Shown: positions 55,715 through 64,000 of the stretch, in pieces | Layout of the letters: each line of letters opens with the position of its first letter | Numbering within the stretch: the stretch's first letter is position 1 | Source: Clostridia bacterium | GTDB lineage: Bacteria; Acidobacteriota; Terriglobia; Terriglobales; Acidobacteriaceae | NCBI GenBank assembly: GCA_035561135.1 | Contig: DATMYA010000030.1 | Location: 1 to 64,000 of the forward strand | DNA: 64,000 nucleotides | Reading direction: 5' to 3' | Program-made: the position numbers and the translations under genes | The notes under the pieces: generated by a model | What the model saw: only the letters and a program-made list of their open reading frames with translations | What the model was told of the DNA's origin: nothing | The model's database searches: none

Positions 55715-55869
55715 GGAAAAATCCAGTGTTGCTCAGAAGAATGGATGCCGCAGCACGCTAAACGGCTGCGACGAAAGTTAAAAGAGAGAATAACACGCGG
55801 AAAACAGGGGCAAGCAAGCCCGGAGCGCCGGAGAGCCAGCCAGTCAAACGACAGGGAAGATCGGGAGAC

Positions 55870-56874
55870 TCACGGCCCATTTTCGGTCGCGAAGACTTCG
55901 CGTGCTGCCCGCACGGTATTCGCGTGGATTTCGACCGTGTCTTCCAGGCGAACCGCGTATCCGCCCGCAAGGGTCACCATCACCGGCACGCCGTGATTTT
56001 TTGCTGTTGCGAATACCAACTGATCGCGATGCTTAAGCCCTTCTGAGGTGAGTGCCAGCCCGCCGAGCTGGTCTTCGCGATAGGGGTCCGCCCCGGCGAC
56101 GTAGCACAGTAACTCAGGCTCGAATTGCTGCAACCCCCGAGTTAGAGCCTTCTCCAGCCATTCAAGGTACTCGCCGTCGTCCGTGCCGTCCGGCAAGTTC
56201 ACGTCGATGGATGAAGGTGGCTTCCATGCGGGGTAGTTGTTCTCCTGGTGCAGAGAGATGGTGAAGACATCCTTCGATTCGCTGTGCGCCATGTGCGCCG
56301 GATTTCGAGGCGCTGTCAGCAACGCCGACCATGCTTGCGGAGGCGGAAACGGTTCCTGATGTCCTCCGAAGATGGCGGCCGTTCCATTTCCCTGATGCAC
56401 ATCGCAGTCGACGGTCATGGCGCGGGCAATGCGACCCTGCCGCTGCATCTTGCGGATTGCAATCGCGATGTCGTTGATGACGCAGAAGCCTTCGCCGTGG
56501 TCGATGAATGCATGATGAAAGCCGCCGCCCAGGTTTATGCAGACGCCATCGCGCAGCGCGTAATCGGCCGTAAGAATGGTTCCGCCCGCATGAAGCCAGA
56601 AGGTCTGCACGAGTTCAGGACTGTAGGGAACTTCCAACTCGAGCTCTTCGCGCGCGGATAACAAACCCGTCTTCAACTTGCTTACGTACATCGGAGCGTG
56701 TACCAGCAGGACATCCTCGTCCGTGGCAGGTCGCGGCGCAACAATGTCATCCTCCGACGCAATCCCATGCTCCAACAAAAATCTGTGTGCGAGCCGATAC
56801 TTATTCGCCGGGAAGACGTGCTTGCCGATCGGGAGGTTGTAGCCGTCGCTGTAGACGAGTTTGAAAGGGAGCAT
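55870..56874 (-). CDS. Histone deacetylase-family hydrolase
   Basis: 334 residues from ATG 56874; a TTG ten codons upstream is possible. Zinc-hydrolase motifs: INLGGGFHHAFIDHGEGFCV (H120, H121), VDCDVHQGNGTA (D158 and H160 as zinc ligands), CYVAGADPYREDQLG (Asp as the third ligand) and TLAGGYAV. The family includes HDACs, acetoin utilisation AcuC and acetylpolyamine amidohydrolases. The substrate cannot be told; bacterial members often deacetylate small amines or acetylated proteins. It is divergent from the Spy-like gene. Confidence 0.88.
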   Translation of the reverse strand: MLPFKLVYSDGYNLPIGKHVFPANKYRLAHRFLLEHGIASEDDIVAPRPATDEDVLLVHAPMYVSKLKTGLLSAREELELEVPYSPELVQTFWLHAGGTILTADYALRDGVCINLGGGFHHAFIDHGEGFCVINDIAIAIRKMQRQGRIARAMTVDCDVHQGNGTAAIFGGHQEPFPPPQAWSALLTAPRNPAHMAHSESKDVFTISLHQENNYPAWKPPSSIDVNLPDGTDDGEYLEWLEKALTRGLQQFEPELLCYVAGADPYREDQLGGLALTSEGLKHRDQLVFATAKNHGVPVMVTLAGGYAVRLEDTVEIHANTVRAAREVFATENGP

Positions 56875-57028
56875 GTCCGTTCGGGAGGTTACGAGTGCGC
56901 TCAACCAGTGAAAGCATTGTCGAGAATTCCAGTCGCGAACGCAACTATTCGGCGGACGCGCGGTTATAAGCAGTACTGATGTTTTCGCTGTCCGGATTTG
57001 CAGAGCATTCAGAACTTGAGGAGGAACT

Positions 57029-57562
57029 ATGAATCGTCGTCAACTGGTGGTACTCGTCTGCGTCACGCTGGTGCTTGGTCTCGCCACGGTGGCCTTTGCC
57101 GGTCAGGGTCAACGCCAACGAGGGATGAAGGGTATGCATGGAGGTATGCAGGGTGGCTTTGGGATGGGTATGCACGGGCGGATGCTGGACCAGATGGCCA
57201 CACGCCTGAAACTCACGCCGGATCAGGAGCAGCGCGTGCGGCAACTTGCACGTGATCGCGCAAAGCAGAGCATGAGCGAAGCAGAAAGTTCGCGCGCCGC
57301 CAGACATGCACTTATGAAGGAAGTTTTCTCTGAGCAGCCGAACCAGGCTGAGATTCAGAAACAGGTCGCCTTCCTGCAACAGCACTCTGCCAAAACGATC
57401 AACGACTTCGTCTCCAGCGGGATCGAGATGAACAAAGTTCTCACACCTGAGCAGCGCGCCGAAATGCAAAAGATGCTCGACGAAAACCAGCAGGTCACCG
57501 AGCGTAGGCGCGAACGCATGCGCCAGCGCATGACGCGACAGCCGGCTCCTGCAAACAAGTAA
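57029..57562 (+). CDS. Spy/CpxP-like periplasmic protein
   Basis: 177 residues from ATG 57029, with GGAGG 5 bases upstream. A signal peptide (RQLVVLVCVTLVLGLATVAF then A) is followed by a Gly/Met-rich segment (MHGGMQGGFGMGMHGRM) and two LTxxQ motifs (LKLTPDQEQRVRQLA and VLTPEQRAEMQKMLDENQQV). This is the helical hairpin of the Spy/CpxP/CnrX group: periplasmic chaperones or metal-stress sensors. The Met-rich run may bind copper, which is inference. A GAGGCCGTCC/GGGCGGCTTC hairpin follows at 57589-57620. Confidence 0.82.
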   Translation: MNRRQLVVLVCVTLVLGLATVAFAGQGQRQRGMKGMHGGMQGGFGMGMHGRMLDQMATRLKLTPDQEQRVRQLARDRAKQSMSEAESSRAARHALMKEVFSEQPNQAEIQKQVAFLQQHSAKTINDFVSSGIEMNKVLTPEQRAEMQKMLDENQQVTERRRERMRQRMTRQPAPANK

Positions 57563-57704
57563 ATGTTTGTGAACTACGCGGCGTGTAAGAGGCCGTCCTG
57601 AGCGGATTCGGGGCGGCTTCTAGCGGTTGTTGACCTCATTCATTATGCTGAGACGGCGATGTGGCGCGCGATGCGGATTGCTAGCTCAAAAGCGCGTTCC
57701 GGAC

Positions 57705-58241
57705 TTATAGCGAAGCTGAGACGGCGCTCGTCTGTTTGGGGTGATTCACGCTGACGAAGTACACCACGCGTTCGGTCAGGCTCTCGTAACGATCGACGAT
57801 TCCAGCCCGATGGAAATCGAATTGTGGGAACCTGATGCCTATGTACAACCTGGTCATTCCGAGTAGCGCATGCATACGAAGTTGCAGAGCGCTGTTCACC
57901 AGTTCTTGCGCAACGGCGGCAACAACCGGGTCAGGGCTGGTACGGCCCGATTCGGCCATCCGGAGAAGAATGCCCGCATTGCGGGCGACGATCTTCACAT
58001 ATTCCAATGCCGCCTGCCGTCGTGCGCGATGCACGCGGCGGAAGTCTACAGCAGGAAGTTGCGCTTTGAGATAACTGTCCTCCTGCGGGCTTATAAGGTT
58101 ACGGAATGCTGCCAGGTCGATTGCTGTTGTTAGTTTTCGCAGTTCTTCCGGCGTAGTTGCGCGCGGACCGCCGCCACGGGCGGCGTGAATCAAGAACAGC
58201 AGCGCCGCGGCGGTGACCAGCAGAACTATGGCAGTACTCAC
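57705..58241 (-). CDS. Unknown protein with N-terminal membrane anchor
   Basis: 178 residues from GTG 58241, which overlaps the upstream gene's stop by four bases (GTGA), so it is translationally coupled to it. One hydrophobic helix at the N-terminus (STAIVLLVTAAALLFLIHAA), then a basic, helical, soluble part: LRKLTTAIDLAAFRNLISPQ, RRVHRARRQAALEYVKIVAR and LQLRMHALLGMTRLYIGIRF. No family recognised. The soluble part could lie in the cytoplasm or periplasm. Confidence 0.65.
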   Translation of the reverse strand: MSTAIVLLVTAAALLFLIHAARGGGPRATTPEELRKLTTAIDLAAFRNLISPQEDSYLKAQLPAVDFRRVHRARRQAALEYVKIVARNAGILLRMAESGRTSPDPVVAAVAQELVNSALQLRMHALLGMTRLYIGIRFPQFDFHRAGIVDRYESLTERVVYFVSVNHPKQTSAVSASL

Positions 58242-58993
58242 TTGTTCAGCATCTCCGATAAAGCGGCGTCCCACTCCTCGATGCGCAGTGCGGGAATGGT
58301 ACTCGTTGCTGCCTGTGTTTTCTCCGGTATTACAACCGCGACCAGCCAAATCGATGATGCTGCCACCGCGCCGAAGATATCGAGAATGGTCAATATGTAC
58401 TCGTAACGCCTGCCGACGGATGCGACAAGCGTGACCATTGTGAGGGTTGCCGCACTCATGATTGCCAATCCAACGGCGATGCCTCTGTCATACTGCGTCA
58501 TCTTGAGGCCAAAAGAGTAGACAATCATAAACAGCGCCAGCAGGGCCCCGAGTTGCACGATCATAAAACTGCGTTCTGCACTCATAAGGATGAAGGGCAG
58601 TCTGGATATGTCTTTGTTAGGGCCGAATACGACCATCGCGTAACTCAGTAACGAAAAGACCGCGCCGGCGATCACGAGCGTGCGCGCCACCACAGTTCGA
58701 ACGACTGGGTACATCGTCTGCAGGCGACCATACATCTCCAGGATGATCCACCCATTCAAGAAGATCAGAACCGTTTCTGAGAACCAGTATGTGTAGAAAT
58801 AAACGGCGTAGTGTTTCTGTACGCCCCATAACGTGAGATCGATCAACGTCCCGGCCAGGGTATACGTCGAAAATGCCGGTAAGACTCGATACAACTTCTT
58901 GCGAAAAATGACCGCCGAGAGAATACCCTCGAGCAGTATTCCGGACAGCCAGAGCAGGCGCACGATTGATGTATTCATTACCATGGAAGGCAT
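58238..58993 (-). CDS. Unknown multi-pass membrane protein
   Basis: 251 residues from ATG 58993 (GGAAGG about 9 bases upstream). About six to seven hydrophobic helices, for example VRLLWLSGILLEGILSAVIF, YFYTYWFSETVLIFLNGWII, VIAGAVFSLLSYAMVVFG and VQLGALLALFMIVYSFGLKM. No catalytic motif is seen. It ends in a soluble helix (RIEEWDAALSEMLNK). It is coupled to the gene downstream. The two-gene unit has no recognisable function. Confidence 0.7.
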   Translation of the reverse strand: MPSMVMNTSIVRLLWLSGILLEGILSAVIFRKKLYRVLPAFSTYTLAGTLIDLTLWGVQKHYAVYFYTYWFSETVLIFLNGWIILEMYGRLQTMYPVVRTVVARTLVIAGAVFSLLSYAMVVFGPNKDISRLPFILMSAERSFMIVQLGALLALFMIVYSFGLKMTQYDRGIAVGLAIMSAATLTMVTLVASVGRRYEYILTILDIFGAVAASSIWLVAVVIPEKTQAATSTIPALRIEEWDAALSEMLNK

Positions 58994-59163
58994 TCAGCAT
59001 AGCCTTCCATGGTCGGCCGTTCAATCCCGAAGGTGCTATTCCACGGTATTTCACCCCAAGTAAATCGCAATCGGTTTTCGCCTAAACACAAACAGTGATA
59101 CCCTGCACGCGATTCCTTCTGTGGCTGAAAATATTACGAGTCTGTTCCAGAATCAGAACACCA

Positions 59164-59556
59164 ATGATGTTGCTATCAGCTTTCGAGGATTTCGTTTCCA
59201 GGTCACTGGCCGTGATGGGCGGGCCTTTATCACGGCTGCGCTACGTGTCTTATCTGCGGGATGCATCGGGTAAGTACCGCCATTGGGGATTAGAGCGGAC
59301 CTACGGAAAAACCACGGCTCAGAGCACCGCGTTACAAGCCCACCAGCATGCTTTGCTGCACGTACTACGCACGCCGCTAAGAGAATTATTCCGGGAGTTA
59401 AGGTCCGCCGATTTTGCCCAGGAACTTCCGCACGATATGAAGCTCTTGCTGCCTTGCGAATCCTCCAGAGCTGCCAAGGCTCACCTTAAGTCGGCAGTTC
59501 TCGCATTGTCCGCACTGGAGCGTGCGCGGGCGAAAAACACTCGCCCAACCGCATAG
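59164..59556 (+). CDS. Small protein of unknown function
   Basis: 130 residues from ATG 59164; an earlier ATG at 59095 exists. It reads LSAFEDFVSRSLAVMGGPLS, RLRYVSYLRDASGKYRHWGL, ERTYGKTTAQSTALQAHQHA and TPLRELFRELRSADFAQELP, a plausible helical soluble protein with a Cys/Ser-rich end. Its last 71 bases overlap the end of the minus-strand XRE gene. Reality is inferred from length and sequence quality; no family is recognised. Confidence 0.5.
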   Translation: MMLLSAFEDFVSRSLAVMGGPLSRLRYVSYLRDASGKYRHWGLERTYGKTTAQSTALQAHQHALLHVLRTPLRELFRELRSADFAQELPHDMKLLLPCESSRAAKAHLKSAVLALSALERARAKNTRPTA

Positions 59557-60295
59557 CAATTCCCACCACTTGCCCGATTACTTCGGCCTCTTGAGGTTGC
59601 TTCAAGGTTCGGACCGACTCGGGTGATAACGGATGCGGCTGCAATATCAGCTTGTCGCCTGCAAGACCGCACCAGCAGCATATAAATCTTTCGCGAGTCT
59701 CAACAAAGTAGATGGGCCGCTCGTATTCGGAACGCCATACGCCCTCCTGTACTTTGTTCTTCGTCTCATCGATCTGCACAAAGCAGCCGGGCAGCAGCAG
59801 CGGATACATCGTAAAGTCCTCGCTGCCGATGTATCCATAGCTGTAGCGGTCGTTTTCGGAGAGCTGCGACAGGTACTGCACTGGCACCATGCCCCATTGT
59901 TCGATCATGCGGCCAAGGTTCGCGGTTCGCCGCTGATCGAACCCGGGGTCCAACGACGTCGGCATTTGCACGATCGTCGCACTCTGTAACGTATTTACCT
60001 TGTGCGAACGTGGAGGTTCGGAGACACCCAGATCCGCAGCCGTAGCGTTTACGTCAACGCCATACCAGCACAGCAGTTCGCGCAAATCGCAGCGATAAAT
60101 GATGCTAAGGGAGTAGAGCCTGTAGATGCTGGGGACGATGCCCTTCGTCTCGATGTCTGACAACCGGCTGAGCGGAATGCCGAATTCATCAAGCTTGTGC
60201 AGAGCCGCGATTTTCAGGCTGGCGGCTTCCACATCCCGGATCGTAAAGCCCAGTCGTTCTCGAAGATTGCGAAGCTGTTGTCCTGCGGTGATCAA
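59486..60295 (-). CDS. XRE-family helix-turn-helix regulator
   Basis: 269 residues from ATG 60295. The N-terminal HTH is QQLRNLRERLGFTIRDVEAA with SRLSDIETKGIVPSIYRLYS. The C-terminal ~150 residues (YGYIGSEDFTMYPLLLPGCF, VQIDETKNKVQ, ERPIYFVETRERFICCWCGL) resemble the ligand or peptidase-like half of S24/LexA-type repressors, but I see no clear Ser-Lys dyad. Its promoter (60383-60411) and a palindrome (60425-60443) lie in the divergent gap, so autoregulation is plausible. Confidence 0.78.
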   Translation of the reverse strand: MITAGQQLRNLRERLGFTIRDVEAASLKIAALHKLDEFGIPLSRLSDIETKGIVPSIYRLYSLSIIYRCDLRELLCWYGVDVNATAADLGVSEPPRSHKVNTLQSATIVQMPTSLDPGFDQRRTANLGRMIEQWGMVPVQYLSQLSENDRYSYGYIGSEDFTMYPLLLPGCFVQIDETKNKVQEGVWRSEYERPIYFVETRERFICCWCGLAGDKLILQPHPLSPESVRTLKQPQEAEVIGQVVGIAMRLGECFSPAHAPVRTMRELPT

Positions 60296-60382
60296 CTTCG
60301 CCCCTCTCGTTTTTGCGATGGATTTGGAGGGCAGCTAACCTGCGAACCGCTTGTTAGTACGGAAAGGGCCACAGTCTGCAGG

Positions 60383-60411
60383 ATTATCTCTACCAATGTC
60401 GCGCGAAACAA
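60383..60411 (-). promoter_or_regulatory. Candidate promoter of the XRE regulator
   Basis: On the minus strand: -35 TTGTTT (60406-60411), 17-bp spacer, -10 GATAAT (60383-60388). Transcription would start about 80 nt before ATG 60295. Confidence 0.45.
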
Positions 60412-60424
60412 TATATGACATGCG

Positions 60425-60443
60425 TCACACACAGTGGGTGTGA
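60425..60443. promoter_or_regulatory. Operator-like inverted repeat
   Basis: TCACACAC and GGGTGTGA flank AGT as inverse complements with one mismatch. It lies between the divergent XRE regulator and the methyltransferase gene, just upstream of an extended -10-like TGCTGTATAGT (-10 TATAGT at 60478-60483) for the plus strand. It could be the site of the XRE protein. Confidence 0.45.
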
Positions 60444-60494
60444 AAAGACTAAACTGCCCAGGGCTCAGTTTGTGCTGTATAGTGCCAGCGCGCT

Positions 60495-61142
60495 ATGTTG
60501 CCCTCAGGCATCTCATATTGTGCGCAGAGTACGCTCGGAACCGAAAGGAAAGCGAAAGCCTTGCTCAACACATCACGTTCAAGATCGCGCCAGGCACTGC
60601 TGTTCGCGCAGAACTTCATCAAGCATCCCAAGATGATCGGGTCCTTCATTCCGAGTTCGAAATACTTAATCGATCGCCTTCTCGGAAAAGTGGATTGGCA
60701 ACGCGCCTGCGTCATCGTGGAGTACGGCCCCGGCGTTGGAACGATTTCCAGGGAAGTTCTGCAACGCATGCGTGGCGATGCGGTACTGATCGTCATTGAG
60801 ATGAATGAAGACTTCGTCGGATTTCTGCGGCAATCCATGCGCGATCCTCGCCTGCGGATCGTACACGGTTCCGCCGTTGACGTGCGCCAGGCGCTTGCAT
60901 CGCAGGGGCTGGAGGCCGCCGATTACATTATCTCGGGAATCCCGTACACCACGTTGCCAGAGCACCTTCGCGAGCAGGTCATGCGGGAAACTCGCGAAGC
61001 GCTCGCGCCCGGCGGCGCGTTCCTTGTTTATCAGTTCACGCGAGCCGTGCTGCCATATTTGCAAGATACGTTCGATGTTGTCACGGAGGAGTTCGAACCT
61101 TTGAACATCCTCCCTGCACAGCTCTTCCATTGTCCCCGGTAG
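60495..61142 (+). CDS. Class I SAM methyltransferase (PmtA/rRNA dimethylase-like)
   Basis: 215 residues from ATG 60495. The plus-strand -10 at 60478-60483 leaves almost no leader, so the real start may be TTG 60561. Motif I is VIVEYGPGVGTISREVLQRM; the acidic binding residue follows in LIVIEMNEDFVGFLRQSM. Motif IV-like YIISGIPYTTLPEHLREQVM resembles the NIPY of rRNA adenine dimethylases and the GIPF of phospholipid N-methyltransferases. FAQNFIKHPKMIGSFIPSSK points to the phospholipid (PmtA-like) group. The product is unproven. Confidence 0.8.
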   Translation: MLPSGISYCAQSTLGTERKAKALLNTSRSRSRQALLFAQNFIKHPKMIGSFIPSSKYLIDRLLGKVDWQRACVIVEYGPGVGTISREVLQRMRGDAVLIVIEMNEDFVGFLRQSMRDPRLRIVHGSAVDVRQALASQGLEAADYIISGIPYTTLPEHLREQVMRETREALAPGGAFLVYQFTRAVLPYLQDTFDVVTEEFEPLNILPAQLFHCPR

Positions 61143-61219
61143 CGCCGTACCCGTGGTAGCGAGCCGCGCGGTTACTTCGGCGCGAACCTTCCGTTAAACT
61201 GTCTGCGGAAGCAGCGCCA

Positions 61220-62599
61220 TTGAATACTCATCCCAACACTGTCAGCTCGTTAGCAGACCTCACGCTTTCGTGTGCCGCCGAACTCGTGCGCAGCCAGGCT
61301 GTATCTCCCGTAGAACTCGCGCAAGCGTGCCTGGACCGTATTCAGGGCGCGAATGCTGACGTACGCGCCTTCATAACCATCACCGCCGAGAGTGCGTTAG
61401 CGGCGGCGCGGATCGCAGAGAGCGAGATACGCCACGGCCAGTATCGCGGCCGCCTGCATGGAATCCCTCTCGCGCTGAAGGACCTGCTCGACACCGCTGG
61501 GGTGCGAACCACTGCTGCCAGCGAACTGTTCGTAGAACGTGTCCCTGCCGAAGACGCGACCGTAGTGCGCAAGCTGAAGCAGGCAGGAGCGGTGCTCCTT
61601 GGTAAAACCAACCTGCACGAGTTCGCTTATGGATGCAGTTCGGTAATCGGCAACTTCGGCGTCGTGCAGAATCCGCGCAAACCAGGTTACATCGCCGGGG
61701 GCTCGTCTTCCGGGTCCGCCGCAGCGCTCGCCGCGAAGATGTGTTTCGGAGCGATCGGAACCGACACGGCCGGCTCCATACGTCTGCCTGCCGCCTATTG
61801 TGGCGTCGTCGGCCTCAAGCCGACATATGGCCGCGTAAGCGCGCACGGCGTAGTTCCTCTCTCATGGTCGTACGATCACGTTGGTCCCATGGCTCGCACG
61901 GTCGAAGATGCCGCGCTGCTGCTCGAAGCGATTGCAGGATACGATCCGCTCGACAAGGCCTCGGCAGATGTGCCGGCTTTTGAGTTCGCCAGTGTCGGCG
62001 CGATCACCGGCCGCTTGCGCGTCGGCGTGGCACGCCAGTTCTTCTTCGATGGTATTCATCCGGAGATAGCCAGCGCCGTCGATCGCGCCTTTCGTGCTAT
62101 CGCGCCCATCGCCGAGTTGCGCGAAGTAGTGGTCCCGGTTTCGAACGACCGCACGGTGCAAAGCTACGAGGCTTATCTGTACCACCGCGAGTGGGCCGCA
62201 CAATCTCCGGAGAGGTACCAACCCGAGACACTGCGTCGAATCCAATCCGGAGCGCGCTACACGGTTGACGAATACGACCAGGCCCTCCGCGAGCTGCGCA
62301 GCCTTCGCGCCGCAGTCGCCGATCTCTTTCGCGAAGTGGATGTGATCGTCACACCCACGGCTGCGGTTCCTCCGCCCACAATTGCCGAACTTCAGAGCGA
62401 GCCCGGCCAGTTGCGTCAGCGGGAACTCCTGATGCTGCGCAACACGCGTCCCTTCAATGTGCTTGGGCTACCCACTATTTCCATTTCATGTGGAGAAACG
62501 GCGGAGGGCCTGCCCATTGGCTTGCAGATCACCGGAGCAGCCTGGCAAGAAGCTACAGTGTTGAGTTTCGCGAAAGCGGTGGAAGCAGCCCTGGCCTGA
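61220..62599 (+). CDS. Amidase-signature family hydrolase
   Basis: 459 residues from TTG 61220. The amidase-signature triad is visible: K87 (GIPLALKDLLDTAGV), cis-Ser S162 (IAGGSSSGSAAAL) and nucleophile S186 (GTDTAGSIRLPAAYCGV). Also GLKPTYGRVSAHGVVPLSWS and LGLPTISISCGETAEGLPIG. The family includes GatA, indoleacetamide hydrolases and other amidases. No gatB or gatC is nearby and the protein is slightly short for GatA (about 485), so a stand-alone amidase is likelier. Confidence 0.88.
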   Translation: MNTHPNTVSSLADLTLSCAAELVRSQAVSPVELAQACLDRIQGANADVRAFITITAESALAAARIAESEIRHGQYRGRLHGIPLALKDLLDTAGVRTTAASELFVERVPAEDATVVRKLKQAGAVLLGKTNLHEFAYGCSSVIGNFGVVQNPRKPGYIAGGSSSGSAAALAAKMCFGAIGTDTAGSIRLPAAYCGVVGLKPTYGRVSAHGVVPLSWSYDHVGPMARTVEDAALLLEAIAGYDPLDKASADVPAFEFASVGAITGRLRVGVARQFFFDGIHPEIASAVDRAFRAIAPIAELREVVVPVSNDRTVQSYEAYLYHREWAAQSPERYQPETLRRIQSGARYTVDEYDQALRELRSLRAAVADLFREVDVIVTPTAAVPPPTIAELQSEPGQLRQRELLMLRNTRPFNVLGLPTISISCGETAEGLPIGLQITGAAWQEATVLSFAKAVEAALA

Positions 62600-62754
62600 A
62601 GCGAGAAGCCTATCTGGGCAGTCGAAGACAGCCCCGGCTCGTAGAAATTGCTGCCTACGTCATGTCCCGCCACCTTGGCGCCAGTTGTCAGAGAGTGTCT
62701 TGTTACAAAACTCTGACAATTGCCTCGGCCCACCCCTGAAACAATACAAGTAGT

Positions 62755-64000
62755 ATGAGTAATTTTCCGGTCATCATTCAGGGCGGTATGGGTGCGGGCG
62801 TGTCGAGCTGGCGCCTTGCCCGGGCAGTGTCAGCGTTTGGGCAGCTTGGAGTTGTTTCTGGAGTTGCTCTAGATCAGATTCTAGCGAGACGGCTCCAGGA
62901 TGGTGATCCCGGCGGCCACATGCGCCATGCGCTTGACCACTTTCCTTTTCCTGAAATGGCGGAGCGCGTCTGGGCGGCGTACTACATTGCCGGCGGCAAG
63001 TCCGAACGAACCTCTTACAAAGTATTGCCGATGCACGCGAAGGAAAATCCTCGCCTGCTCGATGAGCTTCTGATCGTCTCCAACTTCGTAGAGGTCTTTC
63101 TTGCCCGCGATGGTCACGACAATCCGGTGGGCATCAACTACCTGGAAAAGGTACAGATGCCGCACCTGGCATCCATCTACGGCGCGATGCTTGCCGGCGT
63201 CGGATACGTGTTGATGGGCGCTGGCATCCCGCTCAAAATTCCCGGCGTGCTCGATGCATTCGTCAACCACGAGCCAGCGACCTACCCGCTCGTCGTCGCC
63301 GGGGCGCAGGATGGCGATGACACCATCATGTCATTCGTGCCACGAGATTTCATGGAGCACGATCTTCCGCCGCTCCAGCGTCCAAAGTTTCTCGCCATCA
63401 TTGCTTCCAACGTGCTTGCCGTAACCATGTTGAAGAAAGCTAACGGCAGGGTGGACGGATTTATTATTGAAGGCCCCACTGCTGGCGGACATAACGCGCC
63501 GCCTCGCGGCAAGCTTCAGCTCAACGAAGCTGGCGAAGCCATTTACGGCGAGCGCGACATCGTCGATTTGGCGAAGATCCGCGAGCTGGAGGTACCTTTC
63601 TGGCTTGCCGGTGGCTACGGTTCGCCGGAAAAGGTGGAGCAAGCTCTCCTGGCAGGTGCGGCTGGCGTGCAGGTTGGGACCGCATTCGCCTTCTGTGCGG
63701 AGTCCGGGTTGAGGGAAGATTACAAGCAGGCGCTGGTGCAAAAGGCCGTCGCCGGAAAGGCGCGTGTCTTCACCGATCCGGTGGCCTCTCCAACGGGCTT
63801 CCCGTTCAAGTCGGCAAAGTTGGAAGCTACCCTCTCCGAGCAAGAGGTCTATGACGCGCGGCATCGCGTCTGCGATTTAGGCTACCTGCGCGAACCTTAC
63901 AGAACTCCAGAGGGGAGCATCGGATACCGCTGCGCTGCCGAACCCGTCACGGTTTACCTCGCCAAGGGAGGCAAAGCCGAGAATACCGAAGGACGAAAGT
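62755..64000 (+). CDS. Nitronate monooxygenase/2-nitropropane dioxygenase-like, partial
   Basis: The gene starts at ATG 62755 and runs off the window end (415 codons visible). The TIM barrel begins VIIQGGMGAGVSSWRLARAV. FMN-binding parts are visible: IEGPTAGGHNAPPR, VPFWLAGGYGSPEKVEQALL and AGAAGVQVGTAFAFCAESGL. It resembles the NMO/NPD family and related PfaD-type enoyl reductase barrels; the substrate is not determinable. A TGAAACAATACAA-like AT-rich stretch precedes it. 155 bp separate it from the amidase. Confidence 0.85.
   Translation, partial: MSNFPVIIQGGMGAGVSSWRLARAVSAFGQLGVVSGVALDQILARRLQDGDPGGHMRHALDHFPFPEMAERVWAAYYIAGGKSERTSYKVLPMHAKENPRLLDELLIVSNFVEVFLARDGHDNPVGINYLEKVQMPHLASIYGAMLAGVGYVLMGAGIPLKIPGVLDAFVNHEPATYPLVVAGAQDGDDTIMSFVPRDFMEHDLPPLQRPKFLAIIASNVLAVTMLKKANGRVDGFIIEGPTAGGHNAPPRGKLQLNEAGEAIYGERDIVDLAKIRELEVPFWLAGGYGSPEKVEQALLAGAAGVQVGTAFAFCAESGLREDYKQALVQKAVAGKARVFTDPVASPTGFPFKSAKLEATLSEQEVYDARHRVCDLGYLREPYRTPEGSIGYRCAAEPVTVYLAKGGKAENTEGRK

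Overview
The window is a 64 kb piece of a bacterial chromosome of moderately high GC. It is almost entirely core genes, packed on both strands. Several features fit an acidobacterium, probably of class Terriglobia (Koribacter or Sulfotelmatobacter type). These are an LPS-export block (so a Gram-negative envelope), a sigma-54 gene, an Hfq-like protein with a long N-terminal extension, dispersed palindromic repeats of a kind I associate with that group, and the lineage flavour of many proteins. The assignment is an inference from protein character; no rRNA gene is present to confirm it.

Layout. 1-14.2 kb is the transcription/translation block: end of tuf, rpmG, tRNA-Trp, secE, nusG, rplK, rplA, rplJ, rplL, rpoB, rpoC, closed by a strong terminator. 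14.2-17.1 kb holds a YihY-type membrane protein, pyruvate kinase and a small alpha/beta-barrel protein. 17.1-24 kb is an envelope/regulation cluster, lptC-lptA (one polypeptide), lptB, rpoN, hpf, rapZ; its order matches the proteobacterial rpoN locus, but the PTS genes are missing. 24.2-33.3 kb carries an MsbA-like exporter, yicC, gmk, rpoZ, coaBC, a family-4 uracil-DNA glycosylase, priA and an RsbW-like kinase. 33.3-44.8 kb is a mosaic of single genes on both strands (rpsA, HIT, PRC-barrel, ligA, DedA-like, a secreted repeat protein, a DUF6448-like protein, an M50 protease, HU/IHF, dcd, hfq-like) separated by bidirectional terminators.

45-47 kb has holB and tmk, with a tiny zinc-ribbon gene divergent from tmk. 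47-50 kb has an M61 peptidase and an unknown secreted protein. 50.2-55.7 kb is the minus-strand ribosome-biogenesis run ffh, rpsP, khpA, rimM, trmD, rplS, rnhB. 55.8-64 kb is more accessory: a deacetylase-like protein, a Spy/CpxP-like protein, a translationally coupled pair of unknown genes, a small unknown gene overlapping an XRE regulator, a methyltransferase, an amidase and the start of a nitronate monooxygenase-like gene.

No phage, insertion sequence, CRISPR array or defence island is visible. The most striking signal is inside a core gene: RpoB carries an eight-cysteine double zinc-ribbon insertion near its N-terminus. Other items worth checking are a leader with two mutually exclusive hairpins before rplJ, a TrmD with an Asp-to-Glu change at the expected catalytic base plus a 20-residue linker insertion, a pair of inverted dispersed repeats about 4.7 kb apart, a RapZ with an altered P-loop, a tRNA-Leu-like half gene, and two candidate operator palindromes.
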